Positions 1 to 6,137 of a stretch of DNA of 10,191 nt are shown one piece after another (the stretch's first letter is position 1; every line of letters begins with the position of its first letter). The stretch comes from JAAZHK01 sp964536075. GTDB lineage: Bacteria > Bacillota_I > Bacilli_A > RF39 > UBA660. Made by a program: the position numbers and the translations under genes. A model generated the notes under the pieces. It was not told the DNA's origin and did not search any database. It worked only from the letters and a program-made list of their open reading frames with translations. The stretch lies in the NCBI GenBank assembly GCA_964536075.1, contig CAZHWO010000028.1, positions 1 through 10,191 on the forward strand, in the 5' to 3' direction.

Positions 1-1547
1 TTGGCGATAAAACACATCATACTTTTTTTGAAATGTTAGGTAATTGGAGTTTAGGTGATTATTTTAAAGAAACTTCTATACAATATAGTTTAGAATTTTT
101 AACCAAAGTATTAAACATTGATCTTGAACATTTAGCGGTTACCGTTTTTGCTGGTAATGAAATTGTACCAAAAGATACTTTTTCAGCTGAATTATGGTTA
201 AAAGGCGGAATCACTAAAGATCATCTGGCTTATTTAGGCGAAGAAGATAATTGGTGGCCTAATAAAGAAAATCTTGGACCCTGTGGACCAGATACCGAAA
301 TTTTTTATTGGCGTAGTAGCGAAGCGGTACCAACAGTTTTTGATCCAACTGATGAAAATTGGGTCGAAATATGGAATAATGTCTTTATGGAATATAATCA
401 TAATGAAGATGGAACTTTTTCCGAACTAGCTAATAAGAATGTCGATACTGGTATGGGATATGAAAGAGTAGTGACCATTTTAGAAGGGTTAGACGATAAC
501 TACAAAAGTTCCGTATGGCATCAAGTGATTAAAAAATTAGAAGAAATAACTAATTTAGGTTATGATGATGAACGTTATACCAAAGCGATGCGGATTGTCG
601 TTGATCATCTGCGAACAGCTATTTTTATTGCAGCTGATGAGGCGATGATTAAACCTTCCAATACTGATCAAGGTTATATTTTAAGAAGATTAATTAGGCG
701 CGCTATTCGCTATGCCAAAGATTTGCATATTGATATTAATAGCGATTGGGATATAAAGCTAGCGGAAGTTATTATAGATCAATATCAATCTTACTATGAT
801 GAAATAAGAAGAAATGCTTTAGTAGTTAAAGAAGTTTTAACTGATGAAAAAAGAAAATTTAATCGAACTTTAGCCAAAGGATTAAAAGAATTTGAAAAAA
901 TAGTTAAAGATGTGAAGGGAACCATCATTAATAAAGATCTATCTTTTAAGTTATATGATACTTATGGTTTTCCGATTGAATTAACTATAGAACTAGCCAA
1001 GGAGCGCGGTTTAACGGTTGATATAACTGGTTTTGGGGAAAAGTTTAAGGAGCATCAAAGAAAATCCCGTCTAGGAGCTGAACAAAAATTTAAAGGTGGT
1101 TTGAGTAGTGCTAATGATATAAATACTAAATATCATACAGCTACGCATCTACTTAATGCCGCTTTAAAACAAGTGCTCGATAAATCGGTTCATCAAATGG
1201 GCAGTAATATTAATGATGAACGAATGCGTTTTGATTTTTCTTGGCATTGTAAATTAACTGATATAGAGCTTAAACAAGTAGAGGATTTAGTCAATCTTTA
1301 TATTGGGCAAGCTATTCCAGTCGAGAAGTTGGAATTAACTAAGGAAGATGCTTTAAAATTGGGGGCTGAAGCGATGTTTACTAAGCAATATGGTGATATA
1401 GTAACCGTTTATAAAATTGGTGATATATCTAGTGAGTTATGTGGGGGTCCCCATGTAAATAATACTGAGGAGTTAGGGATCTTTAAAATTATTAAAGAAG
1501 AAGCCTCTTCTAGTGGGGTAAGGAGAATTAAAGCTATTTTGCAATAA
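1..1547 (+). CDS. alaS: Alanine--tRNA ligase, compact form (5' end outside window)
   Basis: Charges tRNA-Ala with alanine in the cytoplasm. The frame is open from base 3, where it reads GDKTHHTFFEMLGNWSLGDYF, the class II motif 2 region, so about 75 residues are missing upstream. Motif 3 is GMGYER near 450-467. The editing centre is intact: HTATH (1134-1148) and CGGPH (1440-1454) supply the HxxxH and CxxxH zinc/editing residues. The protein is unusually short. About 20 residues separate the tRNA-recognition helices (ending near AEQKFKGG) from HTATH, where the usual family has a beta-barrel with a TPFYAESGGQVGD-like motif. The chain stops right after GVRRIKAILQ, so the C-Ala oligomerisation/tRNA-elbow domain is absent. 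Estimated full length is about 590 residues, against about 870 for the classical enzyme. It stops with TAA, 12 nt before holA, and probably heads an alaS-holA-trpS operon. Identity is certain; the compactness is seen directly. Confidence 0.96.
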   Translation, partial: GDKTHHTFFEMLGNWSLGDYFKETSIQYSLEFLTKVLNIDLEHLAVTVFAGNEIVPKDTFSAELWLKGGITKDHLAYLGEEDNWWPNKENLGPCGPDTEIFYWRSSEAVPTVFDPTDENWVEIWNNVFMEYNHNEDGTFSELANKNVDTGMGYERVVTILEGLDDNYKSSVWHQVIKKLEEITNLGYDDERYTKAMRIVVDHLRTAIFIAADEAMIKPSNTDQGYILRRLIRRAIRYAKDLHIDINSDWDIKLAEVIIDQYQSYYDEIRRNALVVKEVLTDEKRKFNRTLAKGLKEFEKIVKDVKGTIINKDLSFKLYDTYGFPIELTIELAKERGLTVDITGFGEKFKEHQRKSRLGAEQKFKGGLSSANDINTKYHTATHLLNAALKQVLDKSVHQMGSNINDERMRFDFSWHCKLTDIELKQVEDLVNLYIGQAIPVEKLELTKEDALKLGAEAMFTKQYGDIVTVYKIGDISSELCGGPHVNNTEELGIFKIIKEEASSSGVRRIKAILQ

Positions 1548-1559
1548 GGAAGTGATAGT

Positions 1560-2450
1560 TTGTATTTATTAATAAGTGACGATTACTTTATTATTTCTTA
1601 TAAGATAAAAGAAATAATAAAAAGTAATTCAGAGGCTGAGGTTATCAAATTTGATTTACAAGATAACACTTTAGAAGAAGTAATGAATGCTCTTAATACG
1701 CTTAATTTATTTATGACTAAAAAAATTGTCATTGTCTATCATAGTGAGAATATCACGGAAAGCAAAGAACTAGAACAGTATCTTAGTAATCCTTTAGAGG
1801 ATAATATATTAGTCATGGTGGCTAATAGTTTAGATGAACGAAAAAAGATAACCAAATTATTAAAAAGTAAATTAAAGTTATTAAATAATCATATTAATAT
1901 GGATGAAATTATTAATGAAGAACTTGAGAATTATCAGATGGATCAAAATACTCGTCGTTATTTAATTGATTATTGTAACCATGATAATGATCAAATTTTG
2001 AATGAGTTAGCCAAATTAAAGTTATATAAATTAGATGAACAAAAAATTACGAAAGATGATATTAATAAAGTAGTTAAAAAAAATATTGATGATAATATTT
2101 TTAATCTTGTTGATTATATTGTTAAAAAAGATCAGAAGAAAGCCTTAGAAGTATATAATAACCTAATTTTTTATGGGGAAGAACCAATTAAGATTATGAT
2201 TTTAGTGGCTAATAAAATAAGACTTATTTATCAAGTTAAGGTCTTAGCCAAAGAAAAAAGTCTAGATGAAATTAGTGAGCATTTAAAGGTTCATCTTTTT
2301 CCGATAAAACTAGCCAAAGAGATGAGTTACAGTTATAGTGAACAGGAATTAATTAATTATTTAACTAAGTTAAGTGAATTAGATATGAACATAAAGCAAG
2401 GTCAAATTATGCCAGAGATGGGCTTTAGAATGTTTATCTTTGAATTATAA
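1560..2450 (+). CDS. holA: DNA polymerase III, delta subunit (clamp loader)
   Basis: Delta subunit of the clamp loader, the wrench that opens the beta sliding clamp during replication. The 296 residues match the HolA layout: a degenerate AAA+ N-terminal domain (about 1-130), then a helical middle with the typical TRRYLIDYCNHDNDQILNEL segment and DINKVVKKNIDDNIFNLVDYI, then a C-terminal collar domain (GEEPIKIMILVANKIRLIYQ). It is somewhat shorter than the usual 330-345 residues. The start is a TTG at 1560. An SD-like AAGGAAGTGA (1546-1555) lies just upstream and overlaps the alaS stop. No ATG is usable, because the frame is closed by the alaS TAA at 1545-1547 and the next in-frame ATG is about 40 codons in. 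It is followed by trpS after 19 nt with no terminator, so co-transcription with both synthetase genes is likely. Confidence 0.88.
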   Translation: MYLLISDDYFIISYKIKEIIKSNSEAEVIKFDLQDNTLEEVMNALNTLNLFMTKKIVIVYHSENITESKELEQYLSNPLEDNILVMVANSLDERKKITKLLKSKLKLLNNHINMDEIINEELENYQMDQNTRRYLIDYCNHDNDQILNELAKLKLYKLDEQKITKDDINKVVKKNIDDNIFNLVDYIVKKDQKKALEVYNNLIFYGEEPIKIMILVANKIRLIYQVKVLAKEKSLDEISEHLKVHLFPIKLAKEMSYSYSEQELINYLTKLSELDMNIKQGQIMPEMGFRMFIFEL

Positions 2451-2469
2451 AAGAAAGGAAGTTATCAAA

Positions 2470-3453
2470 ATGACGACAGTTTTGACAGGTTTAAAACCAA
2501 CAGGTGAATTAACGATTGGTAATTATATTGGCGCGATAATCCCGATGATGGAAATGCAAAAAAAATATGATCGAATTCTCTTATTTGTGGCTGATTTACA
2601 TGCTTGTACCGTACCACAGGATCCAAATGAATTACATAAGCGCATTAGAAGTTTTATGGCTATGTATATCGCTTGTGGTATTGATCCGGAGAAAGTAATC
2701 ATATACATTCAATCAGAAAATGAGTTTATTCCAGCTATTTCCTGGTTATTAGAGTGTACCACCCAATATGGGGAAGCTTCACGAATGATTCAGTTTAAAG
2801 AGAAGAGTCAGAAAAATAGTACTTTTTCCCTTGGCCTTTTGACTTATCCGGTGTTGATGGCGGCTGATATTTTGTTTTGTGATGCTACTTATGTTCCGGT
2901 AGGAGTAGATCAAAAACAACATGTCGAGCTTACGCGCGATATTGCTCAGCGATTTAATAATAAATATGGTGAAACATTCGCTTTACCGGAACCATTAATT
3001 AATGAAGTAGGTACCAAGATCAAAGATTTAAAAGATCCGACTAAAAAGATGAGTAAAACCGATGAAAGTCCTAATGGCGTAATCACGATGTTTGATGATA
3101 GTGAGACGATTCGTAAAAAAATTGCGCGCGCTACTACCGATAGTGATAATGTCATTAAATATGATGAAGAAAACAAACCAGGAATTGCCAATTTAATTAG
3201 TATAGCTGTAATAATGACAGGTAAAGCTATTAAAGAAATAGAAAAAGAATTTGAAAATAAGACTTATGGGGAATTTAAACAATATGTGGCTGATGTTATT
3301 ATCAAAAAATTTGAACCAATTCAAAAAAGATATGCTGAACTAATTAACAGTAAAGAATTAGATCGCATATTAGATGAAGGTCTTAGCCAGACTAAGACAA
3401 TGGCTCAGGAAAAATATGAACTAATGAAAAAAAATATGGGCTTGCAAAGATAA
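2470..3453 (+). CDS. trpS: Tryptophan--tRNA ligase
   Basis: Class I synthetase that charges tRNA-Trp in the cytoplasm; 327 residues, the normal bacterial size. The N-terminal Rossmann domain opens with TGLKPTGELTIGNYIGA, where TIGN (15-18) is the HIGH-type ATP motif. The Trp-binding region contains TYPVLMAADILFCDATYVPVG followed by DQKQHVELTRDIAQRFN. KMSKT at 193-197 is the KMSKS loop. A C-terminal helical anticodon-binding domain follows. The frame is open back to a TTG at 2440 inside holA, but the ATG at 2470 is chosen: it has AAAGGAAG (2454-2461) eight bases upstream, and MTTVLTGLKPTG matches the family N-terminus. It is the last gene of the alaS-holA-trpS run and ends 1 nt before a bidirectional terminator hairpin. 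I see no T-box or other tryptophan-responsive leader in front of it. Confidence 0.96.
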   Translation: MTTVLTGLKPTGELTIGNYIGAIIPMMEMQKKYDRILLFVADLHACTVPQDPNELHKRIRSFMAMYIACGIDPEKVIIYIQSENEFIPAISWLLECTTQYGEASRMIQFKEKSQKNSTFSLGLLTYPVLMAADILFCDATYVPVGVDQKQHVELTRDIAQRFNNKYGETFALPEPLINEVGTKIKDLKDPTKKMSKTDESPNGVITMFDDSETIRKKIARATTDSDNVIKYDEENKPGIANLISIAVIMTGKAIKEIEKEFENKTYGEFKQYVADVIIKKFEPIQKRYAELINSKELDRILDEGLSQTKTMAQEKYELMKKNMGLQR

Positions 3454-3454
3454 A

Positions 3455-3481
3455 AAAGACCATCATTATATGATGGTCTTT
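3455..3481. terminator. Bidirectional intrinsic terminator between trpS and rnhC
   Basis: A 12-bp perfect stem, 3455-3466 pairing with 3470-3481, with a 3-nt loop (TAT). It serves both convergent genes. On the - strand the stem is followed by TTTTTT (complement of 3452-3457), a good U-tract for rnhC. On the + strand the tract is a weaker TCTTTAATATTCTTT. The rnhC stop codon (complement of 3466-3468) lies in the loop and at the top of the stem. Confidence 0.85.
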
Positions 3482-4365
3482 AATATTCTTTCGGTATTTT
3501 TAAAATTTAATTTAGCAATTTCTTTTAATTTATCTGGCCCATATTTACTAACAATTTCTTCACCAATATTATCAACTAATGCTGAGGCTCCTTTAGGTAA
3601 GGGAATATGGAGCTCATCACTTAATTGATCAAAAGCTTTTAAGAAAAGATAACGACTAATAATAGAAGCACAAGCGACGGCTAAATTTTTATCTTCTGCC
3701 TTGGTTAAAAACGTAATGTTTCTTTGAATGTTAGAGATACCTTTTAAATAATCATAATAGCGGTTTTCTCTGGCAAATTCATCAACAATAATATAATCAT
3801 AGGCTGGTTTTTCTTCATTAATCAATTGATATAAAACTTTATTATGAAGAATAGCTTTTATCTTATTCATATTTTGTTCTTTACTATGTTTAGCATTATA
3901 TTCTTTATTATCAATAATAATACTGCGATATTTGATCTTTTTGACAATTTCTTTCGCCACTTTTAGGATTTTTTCATCATCCATTTTTTTAGAATCTCTA
4001 ATACCTAAACTTTCGAGATAAGCGATATCATCTTTTTTAACATAAGTTGCCGTAACGACAATTGGACCAAAGTAATCGCCGGTACCAACTTCATCAGAAC
4101 CAACGGCATTAGAGTAGTGATAGTTATTACTATTATTTTCCTTATTTTGTAGACTTTGTCCATCAATTTCGCGCCACATATTAGCATCGACATCAGCTGT
4201 TACCCCTTGGAACATAGCTTTTCCAGATTCATATAAAGTAATAATAGTATCAGCCTCATCAGCTTGAAAGATAGCATAAGGAGGCGTCTTGTCTCTTTTT
4301 TTATCTTGATAGTAATCAACCATTTTCTTTTTGGTTGCATCACTTATTTTAATTACGATATTCAT
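3466..4365 (-). CDS. rnhC: Ribonuclease HIII
   Basis: Cleaves the RNA strand of RNA-DNA hybrids, for example at R-loops and primer remnants; 299 residues, normal for the family. Residues 1-75 form the TBP-like substrate-binding domain that separates RNase HIII from HII. A polar, Asn-rich linker (72-86) leads to the catalytic domain. The GSDEVGTGDYFGP block (89-101) supplies the paired acidic metal ligands D91 and E92, DSKKMDDEKI follows at 124-133, VDEFARENRY supplies D195, and KAEDKNLAVACASIISR (222-238) is the last conserved block. The start ATG at 4365 has AGGTGAT (complement of 4369-4375) in front. The gene is convergent with trpS and divergent from cvpA. In Bacillus and Staphylococcus rnhC also sits beside the zapA-cvpA genes (recalled, not searched). 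Confidence 0.95.
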   Translation of the reverse strand: MNIVIKISDATKKKMVDYYQDKKRDKTPPYAIFQADEADTIITLYESGKAMFQGVTADVDANMWREIDGQSLQNKENNSNNYHYSNAVGSDEVGTGDYFGPIVVTATYVKKDDIAYLESLGIRDSKKMDDEKILKVAKEIVKKIKYRSIIIDNKEYNAKHSKEQNMNKIKAILHNKVLYQLINEEKPAYDYIIVDEFARENRYYDYLKGISNIQRNITFLTKAEDKNLAVACASIISRYLFLKAFDQLSDELHIPLPKGASALVDNIGEEIVSKYGPDKLKEIAKLNFKNTERILKTII

Positions 4366-4381
4366 CTTATCACCTGATATT

Positions 4382-4410
4382 ATTATAGCATATTTTAACG
4401 AAATAGTTTA
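4382..4410 (-). promoter_or_regulatory. Promoter for rnhC (extended -10)
   Basis: Reading the - strand, TGCTATAAT (complement of 4382-4390) is a perfect extended -10 element. The -35 position at 17-bp spacing (4405-4410, TAAACT) is poor, as is usual for extended -10 promoters. Sixteen nucleotides separate the -10 from the rnhC ATG, so the leader would be only about 10 nt. Confidence 0.6.
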
Positions 4411-4414
4411 TAAT
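4409..4414 (+). promoter_or_regulatory. -10 box of the cvpA-trxA promoter
   Basis: TATAAT at 4409-4414, 30 nt before the cvpA ATG and ahead of a clear SD (AAAGGAG, 4431-4437). The -35 region near 4386-4391 (TAGCAT) is poor. The box overlaps the -35 position of the divergent rnhC promoter, so the two promoters may exclude each other. Confidence 0.5.
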
Positions 4415-4444
4415 ATATTTATAGAGAATGAAAGGAGTAGAAAA

Positions 4445-5161
4445 ATGTTATATTCATTTAATATTGTTGATGTTATTATTATTTTAGGGATGTTATCTGT
4501 TGGGATAGTGGGCCTAAAAAGAGGCGTTATTCTTCAGGCAGTAATGTCCATAGGAACGATCATTGCCTATGTTTTAGCTTTTTATTTGAAAGGACCGTTA
4601 GCACATTTTTTAAACATGAATTTTCCTTATTGGACTTTTACCGGGGCTTTTAAAGGAGTAACTATTTTGAATGTGATGCTATATCATATTTTAGCTTTTG
4701 TCGTAATTTTAGTCATTATTTTGGTTATTTTGAATATTATTATTGCAATAGCTGGTGGTTTTGAAAAAATTCTAAAATTTACAATTGTCTTAGGAATTCC
4801 ATCGAAAATCTTAGGCTTTATTCTCGGATTAGTAGAGGGTTATATTTTAGTTTATATGGCTTTATTTTTAATTCACCAACCAGCAATGAATTTTGATTTT
4901 GTGCAAAAGTCCAAATTAACCCCCATTATTTTGAATTCTACCCCAGTATTATCTAATGTAGCACAAAAGGTTAATAATGCCATTAGTGATATTTATGCCT
5001 TAAAAGATGTTGACAAAGAGAATTTAAATAATTACAATTTAGAGGTATTAGATATTATGTTAAAATACAAAATAACAACGAAGAAGGAGATACTAGACAT
5101 TAAAAATAAGGGTAAGTTAGATACCATTCAAAATATAGATAGTATTTTAGAAAAATATTAG
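4445..5161 (+). CDS. CvpA-family integral membrane protein
   Basis: A 238-residue membrane protein of the CvpA (colicin V production) family. The founding E. coli member is needed for colicin V export, but the molecular role in Firmicutes is not settled. The N-terminal hallmark is VDVIIILGMLSVGIVGLKRG. Four hydrophobic segments are visible at about 7-24, 28-48, 76-104 and 121-143. A roughly 95-residue polar tail ends with KKEILDIKNKGKLDTI and NIDSILEKY and is probably cytoplasmic. The ATG at 4445 is chosen because AAAGGAG lies at 4431-4437. The same frame is open back to a TTG at 4331, but that extension would run into the start of rnhC and has no SD. The trxA SD overlaps the cvpA stop, so the two genes are probably translationally linked. 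In Bacillus-like genomes cvpA lies between zapA and polX/mutS2; here trxA follows directly. Confidence 0.85.
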   Translation: MLYSFNIVDVIIILGMLSVGIVGLKRGVILQAVMSIGTIIAYVLAFYLKGPLAHFLNMNFPYWTFTGAFKGVTILNVMLYHILAFVVILVIILVILNIIIAIAGGFEKILKFTIVLGIPSKILGFILGLVEGYILVYMALFLIHQPAMNFDFVQKSKLTPIILNSTPVLSNVAQKVNNAISDIYALKDVDKENLNNYNLEVLDIMLKYKITTKKEILDIKNKGKLDTIQNIDSILEKY

Positions 5162-5169
5162 GAGGAAAG

Positions 5170-5472
5170 ATGATACATTTAGAAAATGAACATTTTAATG
5201 AAGTGGTTAGTCAAGGATTAGTGTTAGTTGATTTTTTTGCAACATGGTGTGGTCCTTGCCGTATGCTGGCCCCTATTTTAGCCGAACTTGATCAAGAAAA
5301 GCTGGTTAAAATAGTTAAAGTTGATGTTGATCAACATGAGGATTTGGCGCGAAAACATACGGTTATGAGTGTTCCAACCTTAATGCTCTTTAAAGATGGT
5401 AAAGTAGTTGCTCAAATAAGTGGTTTTATGCCATTAGATGATCTTAAGGAATGGATTAATAATTATAAATAA
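5170..5472 (+). CDS. trxA: Thioredoxin
   Basis: A small cytoplasmic dithiol-disulfide reductant for ribonucleotide reductase and for oxidised proteins in general. It has 100 residues, the standard single-domain size. The active site is FFATWCGPCRMLAP with C27 and C30. The cis-proline loop is SVPTLMLF (P69), and FKDGKVV and SGF complete the fold. There is no signal peptide, so the protein should be cytosolic. The start ATG at 5170 follows AGGAGG (5160-5165), which overlaps the cvpA TAG stop, a tight cvpA-trxA arrangement. Translation ends with tandem TAA TAA, and the terminator stem begins within this pair. In Bacillus-type genomes trxA usually sits next to uvrC; here a gene on the opposite strand (5484-6041) lies between them. 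Confidence 0.96.
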   Translation: MIHLENEHFNEVVSQGLVLVDFFATWCGPCRMLAPILAELDQEKLVKIVKVDVDQHEDLARKHTVMSVPTLMLFKDGKVVAQISGFMPLDDLKEWINNYK

Positions 5473-5473
5473 T

Positions 5474-5512
5474 AAAAGATTGATTATAGGACAACATAAT
5501 CAATCTTTTTTT
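5474..5512. terminator. Bidirectional intrinsic terminator between trxA and the YigZ gene
   Basis: A perfect 14-bp stem, 5474-5487 pairing with 5496-5509, with an 8-nt loop (AGGACAAC). On the + strand it runs into seven T residues (5506-5512), a strong stop for trxA. On the - strand the tract is TTTTATTATTT, usable for the converging gene. The stop codon of that gene (complement of 5484-5486) is inside the stem. Confidence 0.9.
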
Positions 5513-6041
5513 CGGTTAATTCTTGCAAATCATCTTTGGCTATATCAACAATGTAGGTAATATCTTGATCAAAAATAATTTCTTTAATAAGCGCATCTTT
5601 TAATAATTTATCCAGCATTTTTTTATTAGTATAACAGGTCTTTATTTGAACAGTTATATATTTAATGGCGAAAATAATATTATCGTTATCAATAACTTGC
5701 ATACTGGCTTGACGGTAAGCACGGAGTAATGGCCCGGTTCCTAGTTTCGTTCCACCAAAATAACGGACCACAATGATTAAAACATTTGTTAAATCTTTTT
5801 TTAAAAGGATATCCAAAATAGGTTTACCAGCCGTCCCAGTTGGTTCATGATCATCACTATATTTCATCAGATTATTTAAGCGATAAGCATAACAATAATG
5901 AGTGGCATCGGGATGCCAATCTTTTACTTTTTTTAAATAATGGGAAAACTCATTGACATTATTTATTTTAAAGAGATAGGTAATAAATTTAGACTTTTTT
6001 ATAATGAGTTCGTCGGACTTATTTTCTTTAATGGTATACAT
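5484..6041 (-). CDS. YigZ/IMPACT (UPF0029) family protein
   Basis: A 185-residue protein of the IMPACT/YigZ family (YvyE in B. subtilis). Eukaryotic IMPACT/Yih1 tunes Gcn2 kinase signalling; the bacterial role is not established, though a nucleic-acid or translation link is often suspected. Conserved blocks are KKSKFI (15-20), WHPDATHYCYAYRL (42-55), DDHEPTGTAGKPIL (63-76) and RYFGGTKLGTGPLLRAY (93-109). A C-terminal ferredoxin-like half follows. The ATG at 6041 is chosen because GGTGA (complement of 6047-6051) sits five bases upstream. The frame also has TTG and GTG codons four and three codons earlier, but these overlap that SD. The gene is convergent with trxA and divergent from uvrC, and interrupts the trxA-uvrC neighbourhood common in Bacilli. 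Confidence 0.9.
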   Translation of the reverse strand: MYTIKENKSDELIIKKSKFITYLFKINNVNEFSHYLKKVKDWHPDATHYCYAYRLNNLMKYSDDHEPTGTAGKPILDILLKKDLTNVLIIVVRYFGGTKLGTGPLLRAYRQASMQVIDNDNIIFAIKYITVQIKTCYTNKKMLDKLLKDALIKEIIFDQDITYIVDIAKDDLQELTEKKIDYVVL

Positions 6042-6058
6042 TATCTTCACCAATAATA

Positions 6059-6087
6059 ATTATACCTTTAGAAGGACGAAAAGTAAA
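6059..6087 (-). promoter_or_regulatory. Promoter for the YigZ gene
   Basis: On the - strand, TTTACT (complement of 6082-6087), a 17-bp spacer, and a perfect TATAAT (complement of 6059-6064). The -10 is 17 nt from the chosen ATG, giving a predicted leader of about 11 nt that starts at or near the SD. Confidence 0.6.
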
Positions 6088-6090
6088 ACC

Positions 6091-6119
6091 TTTAATATTA
6101 AGAAAAAAAATGCTATACT
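6091..6119 (+). promoter_or_regulatory. Promoter for uvrC (extended -10)
   Basis: TGCTATACT at 6111-6119 is an extended -10, with a weak TTTAAT 17 bp upstream (6091-6096). Eighteen nucleotides separate it from the chosen ATG at 6138. A start site about 7 nt past the -10 would fall in the purine-rich AGGGAG (6123-6128), so the SD could be partly untranscribed unless initiation is slightly closer to the -10. Confidence 0.45.
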
Positions 6120-6137
6120 ATTAGGGAGATGATGGGT

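Noticed and set aside
2072..2098. Eight-A run in holA (another lies near 3427 in trpS) as a programmed frameshift site
   Set aside because: The 0 frame encodes a normal full-length protein, no alternative frame product is evident, and such runs are expected in AT-rich DNA.
2440..2469. TTG start for trpS ten codons upstream, overlapping the end of holA
   Set aside because: The SD AAAGGAAG (2454-2461) would lie inside the coding region, and the ATG at 2470 gives the standard family N-terminus.
2523..3191. Open frames of 61 and 81 codons on the minus strand inside trpS
   Set aside because: They are antisense shadows of a well-supported gene, with no recognisable protein features or ribosome binding site.
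4005..4193. 62-codon open frame inside rnhC, same strand, other frame
   Set aside because: It overlaps the conserved RNase HIII catalytic region; a low-complexity frame shadow.
4331..4444. 38-residue N-terminal extension of the CvpA-family protein from a TTG
   Set aside because: It would overlap the start of rnhC and both promoters, and the SD AAAGGAG clearly serves the ATG at 4445.
6129..6137. uvrC start at the first of three ATGs (6129 or 6132)
   Set aside because: These abut the SD AGGGAG with no spacer; the ATG at 6138 has proper spacing and fits the UvrC N-terminus.
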